Of a stretch of DNA of 64,000 nt, positions 25,563 through 37,800 are shown piece by piece. The translations under genes and the position numbers were made by a program. Source of the stretch: Edolisoma coerulescens (Eukaryota; Chordata; Aves; Passeriformes; Campephagidae); assembly GCA_013397115.1 (NCBI GenBank), contig VWZW01004141.1:2332963-2396962 (forward strand), in the 5' to 3' direction. How positions within the stretch are numbered: position 1 is the first letter of the stretch; every line of letters starts with the position of its first letter. The notes under the pieces are model-generated. The model was not told the DNA's origin, searched no databases, and saw nothing but the letters and a program-made list of their open reading frames with translations.

Positions 25563-25616
25563 GTATGGGCTGAAGCCAAATGACCAAATTTTGGCAGAGG
25601 AGAAGCACAAAGAACT
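25563..25616 (+). CDS. ADK: Adenosine kinase, exon 3 (partial gene)
   Basis: This 54-bp exon gives one base completing Lys, 17 codons reading YGLKPNDQILAEEKHKE, and two bases (CT) of a Leu codon. It corresponds to human short-isoform residues about 31-47, differing at Ser32 (Gly here) and Asp43 (Glu here) from the human sequence as I recall it. It joins exon 2 in frame (AA plus G) and exon 4 in frame (CT plus A). The acceptor follows a long T/C tract and reads CCAAG; the donor is GTAAGC. Both boundaries have the same phase and the length is a multiple of three, so skipping would keep the frame. Internal residues here belong to the N-terminal part of the kinase near the substrate lid, by family knowledge. 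Confidence 0.97.
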
Positions 25617-26377
25617 GTAAGCTTTTTTATGGTGATATACATGCATGTTACCTATATACCTTTTTATGTATATACATATCTTATTGTTAAATACCTGAAG
25701 CAAAAATGTTAGCTTTTACTCTTTAGTGTTGTCTGCTGTGAATTGCAAAGTTTGTCTGAAAACTAATTGTTGCAAAAAGAGATTTTAAAATATTTTTTCA
25801 TTAATTTAATTTTAAAATTCTTTTATTAACTGCAGGTAGTACTAATGCAATTTAAATACCCCATTTATTCACCCCATGTGCATCTTAAATGCCCGTGTTC
25901 ATTTCTTAATTAGATACAGATTTGTAGGATTACTTACACATTTCTTACTTTCAGGGTAGAGATAGTGGGGAATTTGGTCCCTTTTGTGTTCATCTGCATG
26001 CTTAGATATGAGAAGAACACTGACTTTTTCCTTACTATTTTAAACTTAAGGCTCTTGCACATAACTGTCTGTTTCCATTATTACATCAGCGTTACTTTGC
26101 ATTATTTAATGATATATCCAAAAGACTCACACAGTTTATCCTCATGTAAGATAATGTACCTACTTCAGATGAATTAATATCTATAGCTGTCAGGTTTTCC
26201 CGTGTTAAAAGTCTGGATGTCTCTCAGTAAGGTCACAGATTTCAAGCAGTAAAAATGTATTCTGGTAACAAGGATTTAATTCCTCTGGAAAAGATTTTTT
26301 TCTAAAAGCCGTAGTGATTGAATTACCAACCAAATGTCCCATGTTCTTTCAGATGATGGAAAAAGATGTTTAAGCTT

Positions 26378-26396
26378 GTACATCATGGTGATGTAC
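26378..26396. repeat. 8-bp inverted repeat with TGG centre
   Basis: GTACATCA, then TGG, then TGATGTAC. A perfect short dyad of the size expected for a dimeric transcription-factor site, but no factor is recognised and chance is possible. Confidence 0.7.
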
Positions 26397-28595
26397 CTGT
26401 GACATTAAAACTGCTTGAGCTCCAGGCAAAAGACAGGCAACAGCAGTTGCCTTTGATGAGTAGATAAGATTGGTTTTATGTAGACCACACTCTCTAATGA
26501 TAGAGCACTTATGGACAGCATAACTATGATTAAACCATTTTGGATGCCAAAAGCTAGAAGTGTTAAAAGTACTAGCTTGCTGAGGGGTTAAACACAAGTA
26601 AATCACATACAGGTCTGTATTTTGGACAGTACAAGTTGTACTGTGTACACAAGCTATATTTGCTAATAGATACTTACTAAACCATTTGATGTGAGATATT
26701 CTTTTGAAGTAGTTAAATCCTCTTTCAGCTTTTTATTTTAGGTATATTGCATGTTAGTTAATTGCACGTTTGTTATTGATATGTCTACAGCGTAGTCTAT
26801 TCCTAAATGGAGGGTTGTACTGATTTTTATTAAACTAGTTCTTTATTAAATTTTGTTTAATACAGAAAATTCAGTAAAACTCAAGATTTACGTGAATCAG
26901 CTGTAACAGAAACCCTTCTTTGGTATTTTGTTGTACACACTGCATTAGCTCCTGAGATGATTTATATGTTGTTGGGTATAATGAAAGAGGTTGAACGTGT
27001 TTTTGTCATTGATCTTGTCATCTTGAATGTCACTGGACACTTGACCAGGGAAAAACTCCTGTAGGTCAGTGTCACGTTGTTTTCAGGAGAGACCTTTGGA
27101 ACTTTTCGAATGCTGTGTACTCTTCTTGGACCATGTGAACACAACAGATTGCATATTGTTGAACTTTGGAGCAATTTCAGTCCTTCAAGCTAAATTCCCT
27201 GATTTAACTTACAGATGAGTTGTTAGCTACTTAATTAAACTTTTCTGATGTTTAAGTCGACTTTCATATTTAAAAGAAATGCCAGTTCTAGGAAATGTGC
27301 AAGACAACTTACCACTAGGGTAGTTGTTGCTGGTTTGGTTATGAACTTATTCTTAGGTACAGTGCCCTTATAATTAAGGTATTCTCCTGATCCTATCCTA
27401 ATGTTTTTAAGTCAAATACAAAGTTAGTCTCTGCATATTACTGTTCAGTGCCAAAATCCTCCTATTTAAAATAATTTGTCTTTCAGTCTTTGAAATGTCA
27501 GCAGCTTTTATATTGTCTTCCCTAGTAATAAAGAAGACTTTTTTTGGCATTCTTCATCTAGTAATATCACGGTGATTTATCTGACTGTCAGCTGTCCTTC
27601 AGTTTCTCAGAGATCACTTCTGTGTAGTTGTTGTTCATAAAAATGTAAATTTTGTTCAGTAATGAATGCCTTATCTCCAAAGGTAACTGAGCCTGCTACA
27701 CTGACTTGGCTTGATCCTTTAGTCCTTGAGTCTTAGTTATCTAGAGAGATAAGTACAGCCACTAAGACTGGCGTTGGTTTACAGACATGGCACCGTGTTT
27801 AACTTCTATTTTAAGAGCTAAGGTATGAAAGATCACTTTTTTTTTCCCCTGCTTTCAGTTCACTTTGACTGTAGCAGCCTTCCAAATTTGTCTTTTCCAT
27901 TTTGTGTAACACTTCTTTTATCTAACAGGAATTTATTAGCACTAAAGCTATTAAGTTCGTGCATATATGCATTCTTTTTAGAATTCAGCTGGAAATATCT
28001 ACCCCCTTCCCCATTCCAGTCGGCTTCTGAATGTACCTCATGAAGGGTGGAGGGTACTGTCCCACAGCTCAACCTGTTTCCATGTAGAATTAGCAGATTA
28101 GTTAGAGCCATCTGAAGTGGTGATCAAGCCAAGCCATGCCCCAGATGGGAATCAGGTGAGCAACATACTTTTTTTTCAGTGGTGAGTCTGCTATTCTGCA
28201 GTGGGAATAACAAAGATGGGGGAACAGTACTATCTTCAGTTTGCATGGGTGTTTTACAAGGGAACCATGCAGTTGTGGCTCAAGGGATGTCCTGCAGGTG
28301 TTTCCCACCTTCCCTAACCCAACTAATCCCCTTCAACTCAGAGTCCTGCAGGACTGCTAGGGAAACTCATACATAATAAGGTTGGTGAGGCCTTAATGTT
28401 GCGTGTATTTTTTCTCCTTCTGAGAACAATAAAAAAATATAAACTCTGAGACAAATGGAAATATTTCTCCTGACCATTTGTATGGCCCTCTTACAAGAGT
28501 AGTTTCTATTTTAATTCTCAGAATTGGACTGAATGGCTTTAACTGAAGGTCATATTAGCCAGGTATACACTTGTGTATGCTGTTGCCTAGGCTGA

Positions 28596-28611
28596 TTTTT
28601 TTTTTTTTTTT
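28596..28611. repeat. Poly(T) tract
   Basis: Sixteen consecutive T. No adjacent retrocopy or SINE body was recognised on the reverse strand, so I do not read it as the tail of an insertion. Confidence 0.75.
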
Positions 28612-29629
28612 ACTGTGGTTCCACATCAGAAGTTTTTAGGAGAATAAATTTAAGGTAGCTGCAGCAAGTGATGGGGTGTGATCTAAGTTTTCTTGATATT
28701 AAAGTAGGAATGCTTTAATACAGAGTATTAAAGGGTAAGTGTGTAGAATAAATGTTGACAGAGGAGTTGGGGTTTCTTACTAATGTTTTCTTGTACTAAA
28801 CTAGGGGCTGTCAGCAAAATTTTGATAGCTTGACTAGTTTGTATGAATAGGCAACTAAAATATAGTCATTGTGAGTTTTAAAAACATTGTTTGGAGTTCA
28901 GTAGTACCACTGAGTCTGTAAGCAATGCTTCAGAACACTTGTTTTAGTGCAGCTTTGACTGACTGCTGGTTGTGCGGTTTTATAAACTGCTTTGTTTAAG
29001 CAGTGATAGGACACTTTTGAAAGTTAGTTGAAGGAGAGAGTAAGAAATGTGGCATCTACATTGTATTTCTGATTTCATCAGCTTTCTTTTTACAGAGATC
29101 AGGGCCATGAAGTGAGGAAGAGGAAGAAGATAAATATCAGCTTGTTTTCTCTTCAGTCAGTTTTTGATGTGTTGGTCAGAAGAGAGAGTAGATGTGTTGC
29201 TCTGTTGCAAGTTAGCTGAGAGGGATTAATTTAAGTGTTTCATTCTTACCTGCATACTCACTATTTTTCATAGTGAAACTGAACAAGGGAGAGGGGGACT
29301 CTTAAATTTGAGGACAGCTGATTGGTTGACTTGATGGAATTTTGATTTACCTGTAACATCTGGCAGGAGGTGGTTTGTGTGTAGTTTCTGGTTTTGCTTA
29401 GGCAATATAAATAGATATTTTAAATGGAAGGGTCAATCTTGGAGTCACAGTAGGGATGTTTGGGGATTACAGAGGGCCTCTGATGCTTTGGAAAGAGGCA
29501 AGGAATCTACAGTAGGGATTTAGAAGTAGTCTGTGTATGTTAGAGAGCTAGAGGATGTCAAAGGGATTAGAACCACGTCACGGGAATGTTGTAGAGAAGT
29601 TTCCTTGTGTTGGGGATGGGGGGACTACC

Positions 29630-29930
29630 CCGTGTTAGTCACTGCCTATCACAGTACTTCAGTACAAAAGCTGAGGGACTCGACCCCAAGCACAATTACT
29701 GTGCAACCGTGTGTCATTGATAGCTCAGCTGGCAGGGAGAGAGGCATGGATTCTGGGGTCACCAAAGGGACGCAGCTGCCCACCGATCGCGTTTGGAAAC
29801 AGCCGAGTGTTCTGTGCCACTAGAGGGGGCAGCTCATCTTCGGTAACACTCGCAGAAATCCTTCCCTACGTGTTGGGTTTAGGATTTGTCCTGTTGGTGT
29901 TAAGTCTCTCTAAAATACTTTCGGTTTTTA
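29630..29930. other. Intronic CpG-bearing patch
   Basis: About ten CpG sites lie in 300 bp, flanked by CpG-free intron. The patch includes CACCGATCGCGTTTGG (about 29780-29795) and a CTCF-like motif (29817-29832). A B-box-like GGGTCGAGTCCC lies on the minus strand opposite about 29677-29688, but no tRNA fold was found. Open frames across it are not recognisable proteins. Confidence 0.45.
29817..29832 (+). promoter_or_regulatory. CTCF-like motif
   Basis: CCACTAGAGGGGGCAG closely resembles the CTCF core (CCASYAGRKGGCRS type), with one disfavoured position caused by an extra G. Its placement inside a CpG-bearing patch in the middle of a long intron fits a boundary or loop anchor. That is inference from motif alone. 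Confidence 0.35.
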
Positions 29931-30795
29931 TCCACCTTCTTCCCCCTAAACCTAAAAAAGAGGGTAGAAAACTGTTTGTGGAAGTGGGGGGAAGAGAGAG
30001 TAAAATACCATAAATATGAAACTTTAAATCTTTTGTTGGCCTTCTCAAGATATACTGACAATATAGGTGATTTGTATGGATGAGGTGATACATGAACCTG
30101 TCACAGCTGTTGAGTTACTTGATATAATATGCCTCACTTGTAATTACATTTGAGTGGATTAATATGTTATGAAAGATGATTTGGCAATGAATTAATGTGG
30201 AAAACTGTTATGGCAGTTATAACAAGGTGCCCAGATTCATGAAAAAATTTGCCAGCTCTCATCTTTACACAACTTTATTTTGGATTTCTTCCTCATTTTT
30301 TTTAAGACCAAGTATCATATTGACCTGTTTCCTGGTGTAGAGTTTTGTTTGAAAACTTCAATAAAAATCTCTATTGTGGAACTGATATTCGTTTTTACAA
30401 AACCAAATATTTTTAGAATTGCTACAAAGGAAAATTCTTAAACTTCTATTTTCAATGAATAAATAGTAACTTAGAATGACCAGTCTCTTAAATTGCCACC
30501 TTCTCCCAAAGCAAATAAAATTCTGTTGTATATTGACACTGGTTGTTCCATGACATGTAGTTAAGCACTTCTTTAATTAAACTTACATTAAATGCTTGGG
30601 AATTCTGTAGAGTACAAATCTGGATGGTGTGCTGGGGGTATCTGAAAAACTTGTAAATGTAGTGAATGAGCTTGATGGTTGGGAAGAACTCTGTGCTGAT
30701 CTGGAATGTTTTCTTAATCCAGTTCTTTGAGTTGTTGGCTCCCTCTGTAGAAACTACTTTAAATTGCAGTTTGATTTCTCTAGAATTGTTTTATC

Positions 30796-30875
30796 ACTTC
30801 TGTATGATTTTTATATATATATATATATAACTTCTGTATGATATATATATGTGTATATATATATATGTATATGTA
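30796..30875. repeat. (TA)n microsatellite with 34-bp duplication
   Basis: ACTTCTGTATGAT occurs at 30796-30808 and again at 30830-30842, each followed by an AT/TA run (30810-30829 and 30841-30875), giving a 34-bp period. The pattern is a slippage or tandem duplication of microsatellite plus flank. It is a likely length-variable locus. Confidence 0.85.
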
Positions 30876-33280
30876 CCCATAAAAGCTTGAGTCAGATGTA
30901 CAAAAAGAATGATTTATGGTTAGCTACAGAATTTCTATTAAAGATTCCTCCCTCTGTATTTTTTCCTTTATTTTTCTGCATGTCCACCCTTCATGCAATT
31001 ATTTTGAATTACAGCACCAATGCAAGTTAGCAGTATAGAAATCAGCTCATGAAATTCTTGGTAACAGGCAATCCTCCATAAAATTTCCAGAAGTTAAGGT
31101 TCTAAGTTACAGCAGAAATACTTTTACCTTCTTTTATGGAGCAGTCTTTACATCTGCTTAAATTTAAAATCAAAAATTTCAAGTATTAGTTGTAGTGTGT
31201 CATTTCATTTTGCATCCTGCTGCTGGAGATGTTAAATAAGTAATCTGCACAATACTTGTACAGGGTGGTTAGCAGATTGGATCAATATTTTAAAACTGTG
31301 CTTATGTATCATTACAGTGTTTTAATTGAGCCTCCTGTCTCTGTTCATGTTCCTTCGTGTGTATTTTGCTATGTAGCTTTAAAGGCTCTATTAGAATAGT
31401 CTCTGTTGTTAAACAGCTCCTGGAAATCAGTATTGATTCATTCTTGTATGGCACAGTGCTTATTTGATGTACATAGAAGAAAACTTCTGATAACAGAAAG
31501 TTGGCAGTTAAGAACAAGGCTTGTGATCCTCTGGGGAGCTTGGGTTTGTAGCCTGAGATGCTTATCTGAGGCTGTTGTGTGATACACCACTTCCATGGTA
31601 GTGGGAAGGAATGCTGGAGGGGAAAGAGAAGGATGGATATGAAAGCCAGTGGAGAATGCAAAACACTTTATGTGGCATATGAAGTGTAAAAACAGCTGCT
31701 AAAGGATCAGAACTTTATTTGCTTAAAAGTTCCTAGTGTCAGATTCATTGTTCTTCTGTAGTCTTGCTCTTAAGCTCATATATTAATTTTTCTTCTCTTA
31801 CCTTCAATAGAAGTTGTCTTGTGTCATGTGCTTTGATTACCACAGCCATATTATAAGTGGTACAGAAGAGATACCAAAAGATCCTTCAAGGGAAAGATGT
31901 TTTGTAGTATTCCAAATGGTAATTCCAGCTCAAATTTCCTTGCTTACAGGAGCTCTCATAGTGCTGGTTATTGAGTTTAAATTATCTCTCGTAATGATTT
32001 CTTACACTTTGACAATTTCTGCAGGAATAGGTGGACTGACATGGGTCACCTATTTGGCTCTTCTGTGTAGAGAGCTAATGAGGGGGGGGTTACTCTGTTT
32101 TTCTTCCTGATGGTATTCCTGACAGTTACTGTTACTCAGTGTGTACTCTACATGCGTGCTTTAAAGCAAAGAAATAACATTTTTCCTTTTGCTGCCTGTA
32201 CCTGAGCTCACCCTCCTGCACAGACTGAGCAGAGAACCCACAGCCCTGAACTGAACTCTTGGACTCAGAAGGTTCAAGTGATCTGAACTCCTGTAAAGCA
32301 CTTCAGCTTGCCCCTCACCCGGCGTTCATAGCAAAGGCTTCACAGCACAGGATGGCTGCACCCGCCTGTCCTCCTGGGGTTCCTTTCCAGTAAATGCAGT
32401 TTGGGCAGTCAGTAAGACATGATTGTCCAGAAGAAGGGGACTTCCCTCACCATTTCTGTTGGCACTTTTCTTATTTTTACACCACTTTAAAAAATGGTGT
32501 TCATGTTTCAACTTCACTGACTCCTGGTATTGACCAAGTGTGGTGCTAATGCAGTAGTGACAGGGCTGTGTGCAACCTCCGATATATTTGAAGACTGAGT
32601 TTTGAATATGCAGAATGATTTTTTTTCTATACTGCTGCATATTTCTGTCACTGTAGTGGTTTCTATCCAATTGAGAATGGGGTGCATACTTAGAATAAGA
32701 TGCAGTCTTGTGCTGCAGAGCATGCAAAATCTCCTGGGATTTCTGCTTTTTAGCTAAGGTAGCTACAGTTTCTGCATCTTTATTGCACAGAAGTACACAG
32801 TTTAGAATTGGACAAGATTTGTCTCATGAGTATTAATTTTTGTGGTATGCTATGTAGCACTAAACTTGAGATTTTTCTAAAATTTAGAGATTAGTAATTG
32901 GACCTTTTAATAGACTAGAAGATACATCGTCTTAGTATCTCTTAGAAAGAGAATGTGTTGAAGACTTCTGTGGGATGGTTTTGATCTGTCAGAGTAATTA
33001 TTTAACTTCAAGCTGCAAGTTACACTGCAAGAGCTGCATGTTCCAAAACAAAGAGTGAGAATTCAACATGGGATTTTTATTCCATTCTCTTACTGTATTT
33101 CTTACATGTATTTTGCTCATGGTCCTCCAGACATAGCACCAGGATCAGAACAATAGCTAATACCCACCCAACCATTTTACAGAATTACGTTAATTTTATT
33201 CCTTTAAGTATACTGTGTGTGAAGGAGAACCTTAGATAATCCTCTGGTGGCAGATCCTGTTTTAATTCAGATTTTGTTCT
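30876..33280 (+). other. ADK: ADK intron 3 segment: no gene recognised
   Basis: AT-rich intron. A 98-codon frame at 31814-32110 encodes a hydrophobic stretch but has no relatives that I know and no splice partners. GC rises modestly at 32200-32400 without recognisable content. Nothing is called. Confidence 0.5.
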
Positions 33281-33520
33281 GATTTTAATGACGTAACATC
33301 AAAGCTGTTGAAGTGGAGGCGCTGTTTGGAAGCCCGGGGAAAGGGTGCGGTCCGTGCTGGGTGTGCCACCCGCTGGGGGAGTGCTTTGAGCAGCAGCCAC
33401 CTTGGCAGCTCAGTGAAACTTGTTGTAAAAGGTGTAAAATGTCTAAAGCTTTTAACCACTTGAAAGGACTTGACAGTGCACTGTTAGCGTTTTGCTTAAA
33501 CACTTCTAAGCTTGAGGTGA
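33281..33520 (+). other. Intronic CpG patch with CRE-like site and donor-like motif
   Basis: A TGACGTAA (CRE/ATF-like) at 33289-33296 is followed by a GC-rich, CpG-bearing stretch (33318-33375). A good donor-like GAG/GTGAGG lies at 33514-33522. An 80-codon Cys-containing frame (33313-33552) runs through it but resembles no protein I know. If used as an ADK cassette exon from about 33304, the ADK frame would meet a TGA almost at once. Candidates are an alternative promoter or first exon, a poison exon, or a decayed insertion. Confidence 0.35.
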
Positions 33521-34702
33521 GGGGGCTTATCACTTTCGTTGAGGCTCTTTAAAAGCAATGAAGGTAAGAAATGTGTATTTCATGTCCGTGCAGAGTGAGC
33601 TTGAGATGAGATACACCTGAGAAAGGTGGGGTTTTGTGTGTGGGATTTTTGTAATGCAGACCACAAACATCTTTCATGTTCAGATTGCTGTGTTAACTGA
33701 TAAAGTGAAATTACAGAACCCAGAATACGAGTGTAATTATCTCTTCTGTAAACTCAGTTTTGGTTTGTTTTTTTGGTTTTGTTCTGCTTTTTAACATGTT
33801 GCTGGTGTGATTATCTAAAAGCTGGCCAATGCCAAAGAGAATAAAAATATTCATTATTTAGTTCTTTGTACTTTTTTTTTGATAATCCTGAGAGTAGATG
33901 GAGAATTTAAACTTCCAATATTTTTGCACATTAGTGAAAAAAAAAATTACTGTAACAGAGAGTACACTATAACTGAATTTTAAAATGCAAACACATTTCA
34001 TGTGATTTTTGAATAGCTTCAGGCTTTTGTGAACTCTTAGGATTTTAAGAATAGAACTTTTTTTTTGGTGGCACTTGTGTTTGCCTGCTCTGTTTAAATT
34101 AATAAAGTACGTGTATTTATTGTGTATTGTTTTTTCATAATTCCACGAGAGACGTAGGATATAAGGCCGGCATTTTTCCTAAATAGTCAGGTAATGAGCT
34201 TTATTGTATCATAGTCCTGTTGTTCTGACATTTGTGAGCAATGTATAACATGGTATATATTTTTCCTGTGCTGGGACTTCAATTTTCTCATTTAAAGTAT
34301 TTTTTTAGTGACACTCTTTAGAATTGACTTGCCAGAGAATTTCCACTGATGCCTTCTTGTTACCCTATTATAAAAGTGGCAGAATCACATCAGATGTTCT
34401 GTTTCCAAAGCAGTGAATGCAGTATCACTCTCTTTGCTGATTTGGCTCTAAAAGTATCCTCATTTAGAGACGTAAGCACCACAAATAAAACATAAAATAA
34501 GCTGTATAGTTTGTTAGCAACTGAAAGAATTGATAAGTCTCTATTGCCCATTCAGTCTTTTCTGAGTTAAGCCTAGCCCCAAGAGTACCAATTAGTGCTC
34601 AGAATAGTGAATTCTGCTATTTTAGAGGTGGTCATCTATCAGAGCAGATTAAATGGCTTGTGTGAAAATAATTTAGTAGCTGCCCATTAATTGCCTTTCC
34701 TT
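33521..34702 (+). other. ADK: ADK intron 3 segment: nothing recognised
   Basis: AT-rich, with several A and T homopolymer runs of 8-9 bases (for example near 33870 and 33940). No gene or repeat family was recognised. Confidence 0.5.
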
Positions 34703-34835
34703 TCATAGAACTGTAGAAAGAGACCTCAAGAGATCATTTAATTTCAATCCCCCAATCCAGTCAGAGATGCATCTTTGTCATTCCTGGCAGATATTTGTCT
34801 AGCATCCTCTAAGGGTCTTTGGAAATAGTAAGATG
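34703..34835 (-). mobile_element. Old CR1-type LINE 3' fragment (reverse orientation)
   Basis: CATAGAACTGTAGAAAGAGACCTCAAGAGATCATTTAAT, followed by TTCCTGGCAGATATTTGTCTAGCATCCTC, follows the reverse complement of the conserved CR1 3' region shared by birds, turtles and crocodilians (dot-by-dot, with many substitutions). The divergence from the other CR1 copies here suggests an older subfamily. It is antisense to ADK. Confidence 0.65.
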
Positions 34836-37800
34836 TCATGTGGAGACAGTGCAGTCTTACTACATAATTTGTAATGGTGTGCTGCTTCGTTCCCACTGAA
34901 AAGTTTGCTTGCAGGAAGGAGCAGAGAACTCTTGCCCATAACAGTGAAGAGGGAGTTGGATGGATTACAGAATGCATGGGAATTGTGATGGGGGGAAAAA
35001 AGGCAATGGTTCTTAGCGGGGGAGCCAGGACAGTGCAGGACAAGGCTGTGTGCAAGGAGAACATGCACATGTATTTTTGCTAGGGTAAGGTTCTGTTCAT
35101 CTGTGCACCCCTACAGGCAAAAACATAGAGCAGACAGAGTAGCCTGTAGTGTGAGGAAAATACTGAGACTTAAACCATTTTAGTAGTGTGATGGAAGAGG
35201 TCACTTCAAGTTGACCATCTGATTTAATCAGGACATCTGGAACCCCCTGCTTAGCAGTCTCAGTACATGTGTCCAGTATGGATGTGCAGTTCTGCATTTG
35301 CAGGGAAATAAGTTTGTTTTGCTTTCCTACTGCTCATGAATAACATTGAAGACTTGCCAGGAAATATCTTCTGATCTACATACTTATATAGCTCAATAAT
35401 CATTGTATCATGTAATAGTCTCTCAGACATCTAAATTGATTTGTTCTTGAAGCTTTGTACCAGATAAGATTGTAATTTTATGGATTTGTGGCCAAAGCAA
35501 ACAGGGAATGTAGCTGGCTCTGAACTGCATGGGAAACTTGCTGCACATTCAGAAGCTGTGTGCCTGAACGATGGAGCCATCTGCTTATTCTGAAGGGGGT
35601 CTCCTGCCCTGATGCTGCTGTGACTGTATGATCAGATGACCTTGTTTACAAGAAGTGGAAACAGCAACTGACACACACTGCAGCTTCTGTCCCCAAACCA
35701 GTGATCACAGATGGAATGCAGCTGCTGCAAGGGATTCAGTGGTACCTTCTGGGCACATGAGTCAGCTGGTGCAGTTGCAGCTGCAGATACCAGTGTCTCT
35801 GCTGAGCAGCTGAAACACACAGACATTATACAGGCAACTGCAGGGGTGTGTGGGAGGTGATGGACATAAACTCCCTCTGCCAGTTAAGCATCTGAACCAC
35901 CCTGCACTCAGTGTGTCAGTCCTGGCCTGGCCTTGTCTCCTTAACTGGTGTCACTGCTTCTGATTGTGAGGGAGTAACAAGAGAGCTACAGACAGTGGTA
36001 GTATAATGACATTAATTAATTTCAATTACTTATTTCTAATACCTGTGAAAAAAAACCCGAATACACACATGTTCTCCTATCTTGCTTGTCCTAGTTTTAG
36101 GTCAGTGAGATGTGTGCAGCTCCAGAATTGGACTATCAAAGATAGGAAAGCAGAATCACAGTCTTCCACCATATGGGAAAAAATATTTTGGGAAATTCAG
36201 TATTAGTGCAAAAATATGTTGGGTGCTTTAAGTTGAAATTGAATATTTAAACAGGCTATGCAGCTCCAGTAGTTAACACTGTGCTTTTAAGCTGTAGTAA
36301 CAAGTTATCTTACAAATTTGGTGAAAACTTCTGAACTAACTTAAAGAACTTTTCTAAAGTAGGCAGTCTCTTGAGCTAACATTTCTACCACCCAGCAACA
36401 GTGATATATCAGTCTGTATGCATCAATGAATAAGCTTACCATTCCCATCTGTTGACACAGTCCTGCACAGATTTCTTGAATTCTAAGAAAAAAAAATTGG
36501 GTTAGAATTCCAGCAGCAGCTATGAGAATGTTTAGAAACAAACAGCAGCTTTGTTAAAACTTTGCGGTGTCCGAATATACCACTTCACAATGAAGAGAAA
36601 ATCATGCCATCATAGTTGTCCAAATACATGTGTTAGTGCTTGATATATTTTATGGGTATCCTTCCTAAGCTGGAAGGATGTGCGTGTGTCAAGGGTTGGA
36701 CTCTGAACTATTAAACTTTGTGACTGTTTATTTACTGTCTACTCTGAGAAAAACACCCTGCAAATGTCTTTCAGAAACTAGTACTTTCTTCCTCTATTTC
36801 TGTTGTTCTGGTTATTGCACTTGGCAATTACTGTACAGCAACCTTTTTCCTCTTCTTCGTCTTACAGGATTTCTTTGGCTCTGCCACAGGTGCTTACGAT
36901 GAGTAAAGGTCACCACTCTGGTACCTGAAAGTACAAATTACTTGTTTTTCTGAGGAAATAGGACATTGAATGAGTGAATAGAAATTAAGCAAAAAATTTA
37001 AATGAATATGAATAAAAAACTAGAGGGAGGAACAAGCAGGTGTAAAATAAACAGGGTGCAGTTGTTTGAATGTATTTTTTGGTGGGAAGGGCCAGGGTTG
37101 TCTTTTTGTTTGGGTCTTTAATTTTAAAGTATATACTGAGAAGACACTGAATAATTTTCTGCCTAAAAAGCAATAAGAAGCAGCCTAGTTCAGGTAAAAG
37201 TTATTTTCAGCTTTCAGTGAATATATTAGAAGGTTTCAATATCGGAATAAACATGAATTACAGATGTTGCAATATTTAGAAGTTGCACAGTCTTATTTTT
37301 GTTACTTTGTTCAGTATTTTTCCCCCAGTTATTGGTATGTGCAGTTGCTGTTCTCAAACTCTTTGCTAGTACCACATTTCCTACCACAATCCCTATATTC
37401 TCAGAGTTCTGGCTGCTCAAAAAACTGGGATTAGAAGTGGAAGTACACTACTTACCTGTTGTACAGTTGCTTCAGTGGGTTCACTCTGTTATGAGTGATG
37501 AATATCGTAAAGGGAGGATATTACCACTGGATGGTGCTATTGTTATGTTATTTAACTTACTTTCTGTGATAATGTGGATGGCATGAAATCTCCACCCCTG
37601 TCCTCCCGAAAGATTTTGTAAAGATCTGCTGCAAGAAAGTCCTATGTATACAGGTCACAGTACCAGTATTAAAATAGTCATCCACCTGTACCTTCACGAA
37701 GGCTGGGCAAAAGTAATTCTATCTGGTGTGATCTGTATTTGAGCTTTGCAGATGAAAGTTTAATACAAGTTTGGATGACAGCCTGGCTTTGCTAATACAG

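Larger units (their letters stand above)
25617..29629 (+). other. ADK: ADK intron 3, first part: no gene recognised
   Basis: Starts with the GTAAGC donor. AT-rich sequence with a short perfect palindrome (26378-26396) and a 16-T run at 28596-28611. No exon, RNA gene or transposon was recognised. Open frames near 27825-28376 occur on both strands and look like chance. Confidence 0.5.

Noticed and set aside
29677..29735. tRNA-like A-box (TAGCTCAGCTGG) and minus-strand B-box (GGGTCGAGTCCC)
   Set aside because: The two boxes are on opposite strands, and no cloverleaf could be drawn on either, so neither a tRNA nor a tRNA-derived SINE is supported.
31814..32110. 98-codon frame with two hydrophobic, membrane-like stretches, just after an acceptor-like TTCAATAG
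   Set aside because: No recognisable family and no donor or upstream exon. T-rich DNA read in this frame naturally yields Leu/Ile/Val/Phe-rich peptides.
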